Part shown: piece after piece, positions 48,806-58,099 of the stretch
Layout: each line of letters begins with the position of its first letter
How positions within the stretch are numbered: the first letter of the stretch is position 1
Source: Sphingobacteriales bacterium
GTDB taxonomy: Bacteria; Bacteroidota; Bacteroidia; Chitinophagales; Chitinophagaceae
NCBI GenBank assembly: GCA_004144175.1
Contig: SEFT01000012.1
Coordinates: forward strand, 1 to 64,000
DNA length: 64,000 nucleotides
Direction of reading: 5' to 3'
The notes under the pieces: model-generated
What the model saw: only the letters and a program-made list of their open reading frames with translations
Told to the model about the DNA's origin: nothing
Databases searched by the model: none
Program-made: the position numbers and the translations under genes

Positions 48806-51423
48806 TAGAAGTTGCGCACCGGTTGCAGCAGCCTGTTTATCCTGAAGTGAATGGTGCTGCCTTCCTCCGACCGGCCGAGCGCCAGCGACATGCTTATACG
48901 GTTGAATGGTGCCAGGAATATACCACCGCCATAGCCCACATGGAACTTGTCCGACTTTTCTCCGGGCATCCATACGCGACCATTATCCACAAAGCCCAGC
49001 AAACCTATTTTGCCATTCATAAAATAGCTGCGGAAGTCCGTTATCCAGCGTAGTTCATTCGAGCTGTAGAACGCGGTCTTACCCCAGAATCTGTCCCTTC
49101 GATATCCACGTATCGTCTGGCTACCACCCACAGTAGCATACTGATAAAATTCAGGTTTGCCGGCCACCGATGTAACACCTGTACGGCTGGATATACTGAA
49201 ACGTTTGATGAGCGGAATGTACAATTGCAGAATGCTGTTGTAGGTTTTAAAGCCTACATTCTCCAGCAGTATGTTGTTGGCATACGAAGCGCCAGCGTAG
49301 AACATGATACCCTTTTCCGGAATAAAGACATTGTCTATATGCTGGAAGGTATAGCCAACCCTGGCACCAAGGTACTGGTGATGATGAAAATAGAAAAGCT
49401 CATTCGGGGTAAAGTTCTGCGATACAAATCTGTTGGGGTCTTCCAGCACCTCTACGCCTGAGTAAAAGCCTGTTATCTCAAGGCTATGATGCCTGTTGAA
49501 ATTTCGCGCAAGGCCTACGCTACCAATAAACTCACTGGTGCGCAACTGATAGTATCTGCGGTCGTCGACTACACGTTTTGTCTCATTGCCTAGTCCAAAG
49601 AAGTTGGTCCACCTTACAAAATCCTGGCTAGCATTGAACCGAAGATCCCATTTGCCAACTGCCTGATAAAAGATGCCTGAGTAAACCAAACTAACAGCAT
49701 TCTGCGCGATCGAGTAGCGCACAGACAGTGACTGCTCGAAGCTATGCGGGTACCTGCGCCAGAAGTGACGGTGGAATTTATAACCTACGCCAAGAAACAA
49801 CCGGTCGGGGTTGTTGTAAGATATACTCACTTTAGGTCCCTTGCTGTGATAGTCAAATTCCTGGTAATTGTATGCGTGTACCGCACTGTCATTGCCCAGC
49901 TGCAGGTTAGTCTCCTTGCTTTTCAGGAAGTAGTTGTTGCGGTCGTCGTACACAACCGTCATCCCTGAATGTCCGCGTATGTCCGATTGGTCAATGATGG
50001 AGTCGCGGTCATCGCCACCGATAAGGCGCACCACGATGGCATCACGCACCTGTCCATCTACCTTGTACACATCGTTGTTATCAATGCCGTGTATGCGGAC
50101 GTCTTTGGTCTCGTCTGTCTTAAAAGTTCTGGAGTACGAAGGTTCCTTGCTGATGTTGTTATCCTCATTTATCCGGTAAATATTTACAGCAGTTTCATCA
50201 TCATTCAAGCGCTTAACTTCAAAGTATTCCCGTTCATTAGAGCCCACCACATCTACGTGACGCGCCATAAACTTATAATAGTCGGCGGCGTATTTTTCCA
50301 ACAGATCTCGTCGCGATTTCAGTTTGGCAATGATCTCCTCGCCCGACAATGCAAATACTTCGGGCGGCATTTTCCTGATTGACCGTTCTATAAGTGCATC
50401 CGTCATTTTCGATTGTAGGTCGCGGGCGGCAGCAGTCCATTGCTCCAGGGTAGTTTCATTCGCCATACGCCGGTCGAGGTAGCGCGCCGAATAGTTATAG
50501 GACTTGATGCTCTTAACTTTATAGTCGAACGATTGCAGGCGCTGCTGGTCGGCAGCTCTTAGTGCAAATTTTGGCAGTAGTCCGTCGAATAGCGTATAAG
50601 CCTGGTCGCGGTCGCGCGGTATTGGTTTGTATATGCGTTTGTCCCCTTGTTTAAACTCCGCCCAGCGCCATTGGTCTTCGTGCCTGCCCCAGTCGCCAAT
50701 GAACATGTCAAATAGCCGGCTGCGTATATATAGCTGCTGGTCTATTTCATTATTGGTGCTGGCCAGCAGCTTTTCCATCAGCTTACCGGTACTGATGATC
50801 TTTTCCGAATTGCCAAAGTTGGGCGTAGTGGCCCAGTTGCCGTCCGGGCGCTGCTCCAGCAGGTACAGCATATTCCCATACTGCGTATTAAAAGTATCGA
50901 GCGCAGGCTGGTGCGGTACATACCTGATGATCGGGTTAGTATGCAGTATGCCTGCAGCTTCGGCCATGTCGGGTATCGTAATGGCGGCATACGGGTGTGC
51001 TATGGTCACCTGGTCGTCCAGTATGTCTTCGAGGAATGTACCCTGCATGATCTCCGGCATTGCTTTGCCAAATGATTTATCAAGGCTGCGCAGCACATAT
51101 TCCCGGTCATTAGCATCCTTCATGCGGATGCTGATAGTCTGTCTGCCGCCACCCACGCCATAGGGCTTTAGCTTATTGCCTGCGGTATCCAGCATCATCA
51201 TCTTTACCTTCACAGGCGTAGCCCATTCGTCGCGGTAGTGCTTACCAAACAGGAAACGGTGGAAGCTGGTATTCTTATACTTTCCGGCTATTACCGTTCT
51301 GGTATTGCCGCTGCCGGAGCTGTCCAATACAATTGTTTTCTTCTGAGCGCGTACTGCACCTGCTGCAAGGCATAGTAGCAGGCCCAAAGTAATATGATGT
51401 TTATGTCGCAAAGTTCTGCTCAT
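48799..51423 (-). CDS. Exported Omp85/BamA-like barrel protein with N-terminal kinase-like domain
   Basis: Signal peptide; middle motif RSRLFDMFIGDWGRHEDQWRWAEF...IYKPIPRDRDQAY; C-terminal barrel GGSQTIRGYRRDRFWGKTAFYSSNELRW...GLLGFVDNGRVWMPGEKSDKFHVGYGGGIFLAPFNRISMSL. Confidence 0.75.
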   Translation of the reverse strand: MSRTLRHKHHITLGLLLCLAAGAVRAQKKTIVLDSSGSGNTRTVIAGKYKNTSFHRFLFGKHYRDEWATPVKVKMMMLDTAGNKLKPYGVGGGRQTISIRMKDANDREYVLRSLDKSFGKAMPEIMQGTFLEDILDDQVTIAHPYAAITIPDMAEAAGILHTNPIIRYVPHQPALDTFNTQYGNMLYLLEQRPDGNWATTPNFGNSEKIISTGKLMEKLLASTNNEIDQQLYIRSRLFDMFIGDWGRHEDQWRWAEFKQGDKRIYKPIPRDRDQAYTLFDGLLPKFALRAADQQRLQSFDYKVKSIKSYNYSARYLDRRMANETTLEQWTAAARDLQSKMTDALIERSIRKMPPEVFALSGEEIIAKLKSRRDLLEKYAADYYKFMARHVDVVGSNEREYFEVKRLNDDETAVNIYRINEDNNISKEPSYSRTFKTDETKDVRIHGIDNNDVYKVDGQVRDAIVVRLIGGDDRDSIIDQSDIRGHSGMTVVYDDRNNYFLKSKETNLQLGNDSAVHAYNYQEFDYHSKGPKVSISYNNPDRLFLGVGYKFHRHFWRRYPHSFEQSLSVRYSIAQNAVSLVYSGIFYQAVGKWDLRFNASQDFVRWTNFFGLGNETKRVVDDRRYYQLRTSEFIGSVGLARNFNRHHSLEITGFYSGVEVLEDPNRFVSQNFTPNELFYFHHHQYLGARVGYTFQHIDNVFIPEKGIMFYAGASYANNILLENVGFKTYNSILQLYIPLIKRFSISSRTGVTSVAGKPEFYQYATVGGSQTIRGYRRDRFWGKTAFYSSNELRWITDFRSYFMNGKIGLLGFVDNGRVWMPGEKSDKFHVGYGGGIFLAPFNRISMSLALGRSEEGSTIHFRINRLLQPVRNFYQ

Positions 51424-51432
51424 GTCTCGTTC

Positions 51433-54400
51433 TTAAAACTGGAAGCCAAACGTCACCAATGGCAGTATTTTCTCTTCCTTTGAGTGTGCTACAGTGCCAG
51501 TAAATACAAACCTGTTAACTGGTGAGAACCATATACCGCCACCGTATCCGTTATGCCATTTATTGGCCTTGTCGCCATCCCACCATACACGGCCTACGTC
51601 GTGAAACGCCAGTAAGCCAACAGACCCAGGGAACAGATAAGTACGGAACTGGAACATCCGGAACCTGAACTCTACGTTATTATAAAACGCCGTTCTTCCT
51701 GCAAACCTGTCTTTCCTATATCCGCGAAGATTAGTTATCCCGCTCAGGTAGTTGGCAAACGGAAACTCAAATTTGCCAATATTGTGCTGCACACCTGTGC
51801 GCACACCAAGTACCGTCTTTGTATTGGGGTTAATACTCATGAAGAAGGTCAGGTCCATACCCATCTGTGTCAGTGCCTTATATTCGGAGTTGAGGCCAAA
51901 GACCTGCCTGCCAAACATCTTTAATATAGCGCCACGTGTAGGTATGATGGCATTGTTGCGGGTGTCTATTGACAAGTCGCCTTCTACGCCTGCAAAGTAT
52001 TTAGTATTATAAAAGTCTTTGGTATTGGTAATGGTATCCAGCAAGTTATGATTCTGCGGGTTCGATTCGATATCGTAGAATTGAATCGCTGGTCCAAAGT
52101 CTGCATTTATCCACGAGTTAGGTCGGTTACGCATACCAATGAATAGGCGCCCGATGTCATACCTTGTGCGGTAGTACTGTATGTCGTCCGTTGCATCGTT
52201 GAACTGCGTGCCATTGCCCATGCCAAAGAAGTTGGTAACATTCACCGGCCCTTTCAGGTCGGCACGTATGATCAGGTCGCGCTTGCCGAGGCGTTTCACA
52301 AAGTCGCCTTCGTACTTGAAGCTCCACGACGATGTAGCCGTTGCAAAGTTGGCCCTGATGAGTTGCCTCTTGTCATAAGGCTCTTTTCTGAACCTATATT
52401 TAAATAGCTCCAGCTCTGCGCCTATTAGCACTCCGTCATCTATATTGTAGGCCAGCGAAAGGCCGGGGCTCACATAGTCGGTCTTAAATTGTTGCCTGTT
52501 ATATAGATTCACAGTAGGGTCGGGCGATATATGAGAAACAAAATCAGCGCTATCGGTGATCGTACTTTTTTCAAAGTCTACATCGTATAGCTCTATCGCC
52601 TTGTTATTGCTTTCATTCGCATAGTCTTCAGCACCGGGCCCTCCTATTATGCGTATGCGTATAGGAGAGTTGTCTCCCTGTATCATAAACTTGTCATCGC
52701 CTTCGAGGCCGAATATCCGTATCTCCTTCGTTACCTTAGGGTCGAAGGTTCTATCGTACAGGGTGCCGGCCAGCGCACTGCGGGGGCCTACCTCTTGTAC
52801 TTTTACGTGTACCTTTCCATCGGGCAGATGGCGCAGGGTGTACTGCTCCATCCTTGATGATCCTACGATTGTCACTTCTTTCGATAAGAACTTATAGTAG
52901 CGGACAATCTCTCGTTTAAAGTACTTACGACGGCTTTTAAGTATGTCTGTTATGTAGTTTGCATTGCTTTTGTCAGGATTGTTTGTGTAGCGTAAGCCAG
53001 CTCTGTCAATAACGCTGTCAGTCATTTTAGCAAGAAACAGGTCTACCTCTTTTTCCCAGTCTTCGCGTCCCAGCGAATTAAGGAAGAGATGATCGAAGTT
53101 GTGTGCAGTCTTATTGAAGCTGCTGATGTTAGCCACCTTGTCTTCAAAGCCTCGTATTTCGGCAATGGCCAGCATTTTTTGCGATAGCCAAGGTATCACT
53201 CCCTGGTTTATAAAAAAGGCCTGGCTGGGGTTCAGTGGTATCGGGAAGTATATCTTGGTGCCTCTGCCTGTATCGTAGCTCGACCAGCTGTATTGACTGC
53301 TGTTGCGGTTAAAGTCCATCACGAAGTTATCCATCAGTCGCGAACGTAAAACCTGGCGCTGGTCCACCTGCGCCTTATTTTCTTTTTGCATCTTCAGGAT
53401 GATGTCTTCAGTATTCAGCGTATTGCTGACACCTAATGGTTCTTTTTCTTCCAGTATAGCTATCTTGTTTTTAAAGTCGCTACGGAATCTTGTCAATCGC
53501 GGATCGTCCGGTATATATACTATTTTGCGCCTTACCGTAGGTATGCCTGCTGCACTGCTGAGGCTACCGACTACCACCGATGCAAAAGGATAGGAAGCTG
53601 AAACGTCTTCAGTCTTGATATACCTGTTGAGCGGGGTGCGCAGGTCCGATGGTATCACATTTTGCGGGAAGCGGTCCAGTGCGCGCAGCAGCCATTGTTT
53701 TCCTTTTTTATCTTGTAACGTTAGTACTTTTTGCGATCCGCTTCCGCTTTGGCGTACAGGCTTCAACCCTCCCGATTCTTTATTAATATCCAGTACTTGT
53801 ACTTTAAGGGTGTCGGTCCATTCACGACGGTAGTTTTTGCCTATCAGCATTTTTTTGAGGCCACCGGCATCAAGCCTTGGATCTGCGGCTACCCTTACAG
53901 AGTCAGGAAGCGTAAAGCTGTCATAGTTTTCGGCTGCTGCGGGCGTGGTGGGTACTATGGTTTTCAACTCTTGCTCGTAGGTAGGCGCAGAAAGATCCTT
54001 TGAGTTAATATTATAGAATTGTACAGTTACCTTTCCACTCTTCCTAACTTCCAGCACCGAGCAGCCAAGGGTAATATCTGAGAACTTGTTGTACTTGCCA
54101 TTCCGAAGCCCGGTGAGCCTTGACCCCGATCCGCTAACGATGAATGGCATACTGTCGCGTATATTTAGTTGCAGTGCGTGGTCGTGCCCGGATACGTGTA
54201 TGGCATTAGGGTGTTTACGCAGCGATGCCTCCACCTCATTTATCATGTTACGATACAACGGGTGGTAGATGTCCTGCACATTACCGAAGTAGCCCCTTGC
54301 AATAGGATAAGCAGACCCGATGATCGGCATCGGTATATATAGCTTCGACGAGAGATTGGTAAGGGGGAAGATATGGTCTTCCCATTTATAGTCGCCACCG

Positions 54401-55062
54401 TGCGGGCCGTAAGTGTAAAAAGGGTGGTGGCTGGCATATATCAAAAGCTGATCGGGATGAGTAGCAGCTATTTCATCCAGTTCCGTTACAAATTCGTCTA
54501 CTGTGCTAGCGGCGCATCCTGAACCCGGTCCAGGCTTGTCCTCCAGGTGCAGGAACCACTGGCTGTCGCCTATCACGAGGATCACCTTGTTGTTTATCTC
54601 AACCAATACAGGTCCGGGGCAGCCGTTCAGTGGCCATGCCTGTACATTGGGCAGCCCTAGTCCGTTTATGTAGTTTATCTGGTTGGTAATGCGCTGAAAG
54701 CCGATAGGTGCACCATTTGCCCAGTCGTGGTTGCCTGGTACAATATAAGCCCTTGCCTTTTTGCCCCTTACAAGGCTTATCTGATAATCAATTACTTGTT
54801 TTGCCTCGCCATAGTCTATCTCGCCCTGCATTGGCAGGCCGTACTGGTATATGTTGTCGCCCAGGTACACCACCATATTGGTAGTATCGTCCCAGTTTAC
54901 ATGCTTCTTCAACCAGTCTACTACGGGATGGCCGCCGTTGATAAGGCCGCCCGCATCACCTATCAGGAAGATACGCTGCTGTATGCTGTCGACCTGCGAA
55001 AATGCATATGTATTGAACAACAACAGAATAGCAGCTAACTGTAATATCCCTTTTTTGAACAT
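51433..55062 (-). CDS. Exported calcineurin-like phosphoesterase fused to degenerate kinase-like domain and Omp85/BamA-like barrel
   Basis: IGDAGG, YLGDNIY, VPGNHDW, ASHHPFYTYGPHG, SGHDHALQ; then LMDNFVMDFNRNSSQYSW...PIPLNPSQAF; C-terminal LSGITNLRGYRKDRFAGRTAFYNNVEFRF...GYGGGIWFSPVNRFVFTGT. Confidence 0.82.
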   Translation of the reverse strand: MFKKGILQLAAILLLFNTYAFSQVDSIQQRIFLIGDAGGLINGGHPVVDWLKKHVNWDDTTNMVVYLGDNIYQYGLPMQGEIDYGEAKQVIDYQISLVRGKKARAYIVPGNHDWANGAPIGFQRITNQINYINGLGLPNVQAWPLNGCPGPVLVEINNKVILVIGDSQWFLHLEDKPGPGSGCAASTVDEFVTELDEIAATHPDQLLIYASHHPFYTYGPHGGDYKWEDHIFPLTNLSSKLYIPMPIIGSAYPIARGYFGNVQDIYHPLYRNMINEVEASLRKHPNAIHVSGHDHALQLNIRDSMPFIVSGSGSRLTGLRNGKYNKFSDITLGCSVLEVRKSGKVTVQFYNINSKDLSAPTYEQELKTIVPTTPAAAENYDSFTLPDSVRVAADPRLDAGGLKKMLIGKNYRREWTDTLKVQVLDINKESGGLKPVRQSGSGSQKVLTLQDKKGKQWLLRALDRFPQNVIPSDLRTPLNRYIKTEDVSASYPFASVVVGSLSSAAGIPTVRRKIVYIPDDPRLTRFRSDFKNKIAILEEKEPLGVSNTLNTEDIILKMQKENKAQVDQRQVLRSRLMDNFVMDFNRNSSQYSWSSYDTGRGTKIYFPIPLNPSQAFFINQGVIPWLSQKMLAIAEIRGFEDKVANISSFNKTAHNFDHLFLNSLGREDWEKEVDLFLAKMTDSVIDRAGLRYTNNPDKSNANYITDILKSRRKYFKREIVRYYKFLSKEVTIVGSSRMEQYTLRHLPDGKVHVKVQEVGPRSALAGTLYDRTFDPKVTKEIRIFGLEGDDKFMIQGDNSPIRIRIIGGPGAEDYANESNNKAIELYDVDFEKSTITDSADFVSHISPDPTVNLYNRQQFKTDYVSPGLSLAYNIDDGVLIGAELELFKYRFRKEPYDKRQLIRANFATATSSWSFKYEGDFVKRLGKRDLIIRADLKGPVNVTNFFGMGNGTQFNDATDDIQYYRTRYDIGRLFIGMRNRPNSWINADFGPAIQFYDIESNPQNHNLLDTITNTKDFYNTKYFAGVEGDLSIDTRNNAIIPTRGAILKMFGRQVFGLNSEYKALTQMGMDLTFFMSINPNTKTVLGVRTGVQHNIGKFEFPFANYLSGITNLRGYRKDRFAGRTAFYNNVEFRFRMFQFRTYLFPGSVGLLAFHDVGRVWWDGDKANKWHNGYGGGIWFSPVNRFVFTGTVAHSKEEKILPLVTFGFQF

Positions 55063-55402
55063 TCTTTCTGACTTTGATAACTGAATCTCAAAAGCATAAA
55101 AAAATCTAGTCCAATAGATTATCAGCTATATGCTCGAATGAACGTTATGGGCATAACTGCAACGGCATATCGCCACACCTTAATGCAGGGCTGGCTATCA
55201 GGTGCATAATCTTATTAATATACATATCGGGTTTTATACATGATTTATATTTTCCTAATGATACAAGTTAAGCAAATGCCGGATGTTGAGTAAAATAATC
55301 AACACTTTTTGTAGCGGACGATATCCTTAACGGTGCATCGCCAAGTAGTAAAATCGCTTTCCGCAAGATGTAAATCCCTATATTTGAAACCGTCTGTAAG
55401 AC

Positions 55403-55864
55403 GTGTGTATCACTATGGAAAGTTTATTCAACCCTGCCGTGCTTTGGTTCATCATTGGCTTTGTGCTCTTCCTGCTAGAGTTTGCGGTGCCGGGGCTTAT
55501 CCTGGTGTTCTTCGCTTTTGGTGCCTGGGTTGTTGCCATCATGTCGCTCTTTACCGACCTGACAATCAATAACCAGATCGTATTGTTTATCACTACTTCG
55601 CTGTTGTCCGTATTGTTCTTCAGGAAGTGGGTAAAGCGTATCATGTACTCCGGCAAAGCCTCTACGGAGGTGATGAAGGATGAATTCATAGGCAAGACTG
55701 CAGTGGCAGAGACCAACATTGCCCCTGCTATGAACGGTAAGGTTACATTCAAGGGCACTATGTGGGAGGCAAGCTCACAAGACATGATCTACAAAGGTGA
55801 GAATGTACTGATCGTTGGTAATGAAAGTATTATCTTAAAAGTAAAATCAACCAAAGCTATATGA
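55403..55864 (+). CDS. NfeD-like membrane protein
   Basis: Hydrophobic N-terminus, C-terminal FIGKTAVAETNIAPAMNGKVTFKGTMWEASSQDMIYKGENVLIVGNESIILKVK. Confidence 0.82.
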   Translation: MCITMESLFNPAVLWFIIGFVLFLLEFAVPGLILVFFAFGAWVVAIMSLFTDLTINNQIVLFITTSLLSVLFFRKWVKRIMYSGKASTEVMKDEFIGKTAVAETNIAPAMNGKVTFKGTMWEASSQDMIYKGENVLIVGNESIILKVKSTKAI

Positions 55865-56802
55865 CCGCAGGCACTATCATTCTCTTAATACTCGCCATTT
55901 TCCTGTTTATCTCTTTTGTACTCACCTTCAAGGTGGTGCCGCAGCGGTCTGTGTACATCATAGAGCGGCTGGGTAAGTACAGCCGTACGCTGGAGGCAGG
56001 CTTTCACATACTGATACCCTTTATAGACAAAGTAGCCTACAAGCAAAATTTGAAAGAGCAGGCGATAGATGTGGCTTCGCAGATGTGCATCACGAAAGAC
56101 AACATCGCCGTAGAAGTAGATGGTATACTGTACTTACAGGTGATGGATCCGCAGAAGGCGTCTTATGGTATCGATAACTATCGCTTTGCCGTAATACAGA
56201 TAGCGCAGACCACTATGCGCAGCATCATAGGTAAAATGGAACTGGACAGAACTTTTGAAGAGCGCGAAACGGTAAATGGAAGCATAGTAGAAGCAGTAGA
56301 TAAGGCCAGCGATCCATGGGGTATTAAAGTATCGCGCTACGAAGTAAAGAACATATCGCCGCCCCAAAGCATACGCGATGCCATGGAAAAGCAGATGCGT
56401 GCCGAGCGCGAGAAGAGGGCGCAGATAGCGGAGTCGGAAGGTGATAAGCAAGCCAAGATAAACAGGGCCGAAGGTGATAAGCAGGAAATGATAGCCCGCT
56501 CGGAAGGTGAGAAACAACGCAGGATAAATGAGGCCAGCGGTACCGCATCGGAAATAGAAATGGTGGCCGAAGCCACAGCCAAGGGGATACGTGAAATAGC
56601 CAAAGCCATCAACGAAGAAGGCGGTATCAATGCAGTGAATCTACGCGTAGCCGAGCAATACCTCAATGAGTTTGGAAAGCTGGCAAAGGCCAATAACACC
56701 ATGATCGTCCCTGCCGACCTTTCGGATATTGCAGGTGTGGTAACGAGCATCACTTCAGTGCTAAACAAAACTAAAACGGAAACACCGCTCATTACGAAAT
56801 AA
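55861..56802 (+). CDS. SPFH/band 7 family protein (stomatin/QmcA-like)
   Basis: VPQRSVYIIERLGKYSRTLEAGFHILIPFIDKVAYKQNLKEQAIDV...RAEREKRAQIAESEGDKQAKINRAEGDKQ. Confidence 0.93.
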   Translation: MTAGTIILLILAIFLFISFVLTFKVVPQRSVYIIERLGKYSRTLEAGFHILIPFIDKVAYKQNLKEQAIDVASQMCITKDNIAVEVDGILYLQVMDPQKASYGIDNYRFAVIQIAQTTMRSIIGKMELDRTFEERETVNGSIVEAVDKASDPWGIKVSRYEVKNISPPQSIRDAMEKQMRAEREKRAQIAESEGDKQAKINRAEGDKQEMIARSEGEKQRRINEASGTASEIEMVAEATAKGIREIAKAINEEGGINAVNLRVAEQYLNEFGKLAKANNTMIVPADLSDIAGVVTSITSVLNKTKTETPLITK

Positions 56803-56890
56803 GCCAAAGCGATCTGCTGATTATGTGCAGATGAAATTTCTTTGCAACGCCTTGTAAATCAGTGCTGAACTGTTATTTTAGCGAAAAATA

Positions 56891-56906
56891 ACACACACAC
56901 ACACAC
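56891..56906. repeat. (AC)8 dinucleotide repeat in the 5' leader of the TM2 gene
   Basis: acacacacacacacac, 4 nt before the ATG at 56911. Confidence 0.95.
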
Positions 56907-56910
56907 TACT

Positions 56911-57249
56911 ATGGACTCGCAGAAAGTTGAGATGTACATGATGAACTACAGCAAGTATGTAGAAGGCGATAAGCTGATGATACTAAAAGAAATGCTGCAA
57001 CGTGCCGACGACTCTAAATTTATGAGATTACAGGCTATCAGCCTGAAAGACCCGACCATGATGCTGATCGTTTCGCTTTTGGCGGGCGGTCTTGGTATCG
57101 ATCGTTTTATGCTGGGCGATACAGGCATGGGCATTGGCAAACTGCTTACATGCGGTGGCCTGGGTATTTGGGCCATTGTCGATCTTTTCCTGATCATGGG
57201 CCGCGCAAAGGAGCGAAACTTTGAGATGATAGCCGGGGCGCTGGCCTGA
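56911..57249 (+). CDS. TM2-domain protein
   Basis: LIVSLLAGGLGIDRFMLGDTGMGIGKLLTCGGLGIWAIVDLFLIMGRAKERN. Confidence 0.88.
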   Translation: MDSQKVEMYMMNYSKYVEGDKLMILKEMLQRADDSKFMRLQAISLKDPTMMLIVSLLAGGLGIDRFMLGDTGMGIGKLLTCGGLGIWAIVDLFLIMGRAKERNFEMIAGALA

Positions 57250-57665
57250 TGCAGGGCGTAAAACGTAACCGGTTTTACATAGGGCTCTCCCTTTTTCTTC
57301 TTGCCGGGTGGGCATGGCTGATCTATAACCTGATGTATTCACCTGTCGATAATCTGACGGTGTGCATATTTAAGAACGTTACAGGATGGCCATGCCCGTC
57401 ATGCGGCACCACAAGGTCGGTATTGGCCGTTATGCAGGGGCAATTATTGGAAGGACTATGGCTTAATCCTTTAGGGTTGCTTGCGGTTACCAGTCTTATC
57501 GTGCTACCGCTTTGGCTTGCTTACGATCTGCTTCGAGGGAAGGAGTCGCTGTACTCATCGATCATCGCTTTTGAGCATTATTTTAAACGGTATAAACTCG
57601 TACCCATACTATTTATACTATTCATCGCCGGCAACTGGATATGGAATATCTACAAACACCTGTAA
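57249..57665 (+). CDS. DUF2752 membrane protein
   Basis: CIFKNVTGWPCPSCGTTRSVLAVMQGQLLEGLWLNPLGLLAV. Confidence 0.85.
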   Translation: MQGVKRNRFYIGLSLFLLAGWAWLIYNLMYSPVDNLTVCIFKNVTGWPCPSCGTTRSVLAVMQGQLLEGLWLNPLGLLAVTSLIVLPLWLAYDLLRGKESLYSSIIAFEHYFKRYKLVPILFILFIAGNWIWNIYKHL

Positions 57666-58099
57666 CAAATAACCCCGACCTTTCGGGCTACCAGCCAACT
57701 GAAAGCGAAAGGGAGAAGGCATCGAATGGCTACCTGATGTCGCTGGTGGCTAATATCGTGGGCCTGCCTATTCCTATTATCAACCTGCTGGCTACGCTCA
57801 TCTTCTTCCTGGCCAATCGTCGTTCAGGCTTATTCGTTAAGTGGCATTGCACTCAGGCATTGCTCTCTCAGCTTACTATCTGTATTATCAATTCAGTGGC
57901 ATTTACGTGGACGATGAACGTACTATTCAGCAACGCGGTTGTTTCTAATAATTACATTGCTTACGTCATCACGATACTCATCTTCAACCTCGCCGAATTC
58001 ATTATGAACATCAAGGCTGCTATCGACGTACGAAAGGGTAAACATATTGAATTTTGGTTTTGGGGACCGCTTACCAATGTGCTATTAAAAACAACCTGA
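57641..58099 (+). CDS. DUF4870-like membrane protein
   Basis: Four hydrophobic segments; IFFLANRRSGLFVKWHCTQALLSQL; overlaps the preceding gene. Confidence 0.6.
   Translation: MEYLQTPVTNNPDLSGYQPTESEREKASNGYLMSLVANIVGLPIPIINLLATLIFFLANRRSGLFVKWHCTQALLSQLTICIINSVAFTWTMNVLFSNAVVSNNYIAYVITILIFNLAEFIMNIKAAIDVRKGKHIEFWFWGPLTNVLLKTT

Noticed and set aside
55284-55309. TGTTGA/TCAACA inverted repeat followed by a T-run before nfeD
   Set aside because: Only 6 bp of stem and no clear upstream + strand transcript; too weak to call as a terminator or operator.
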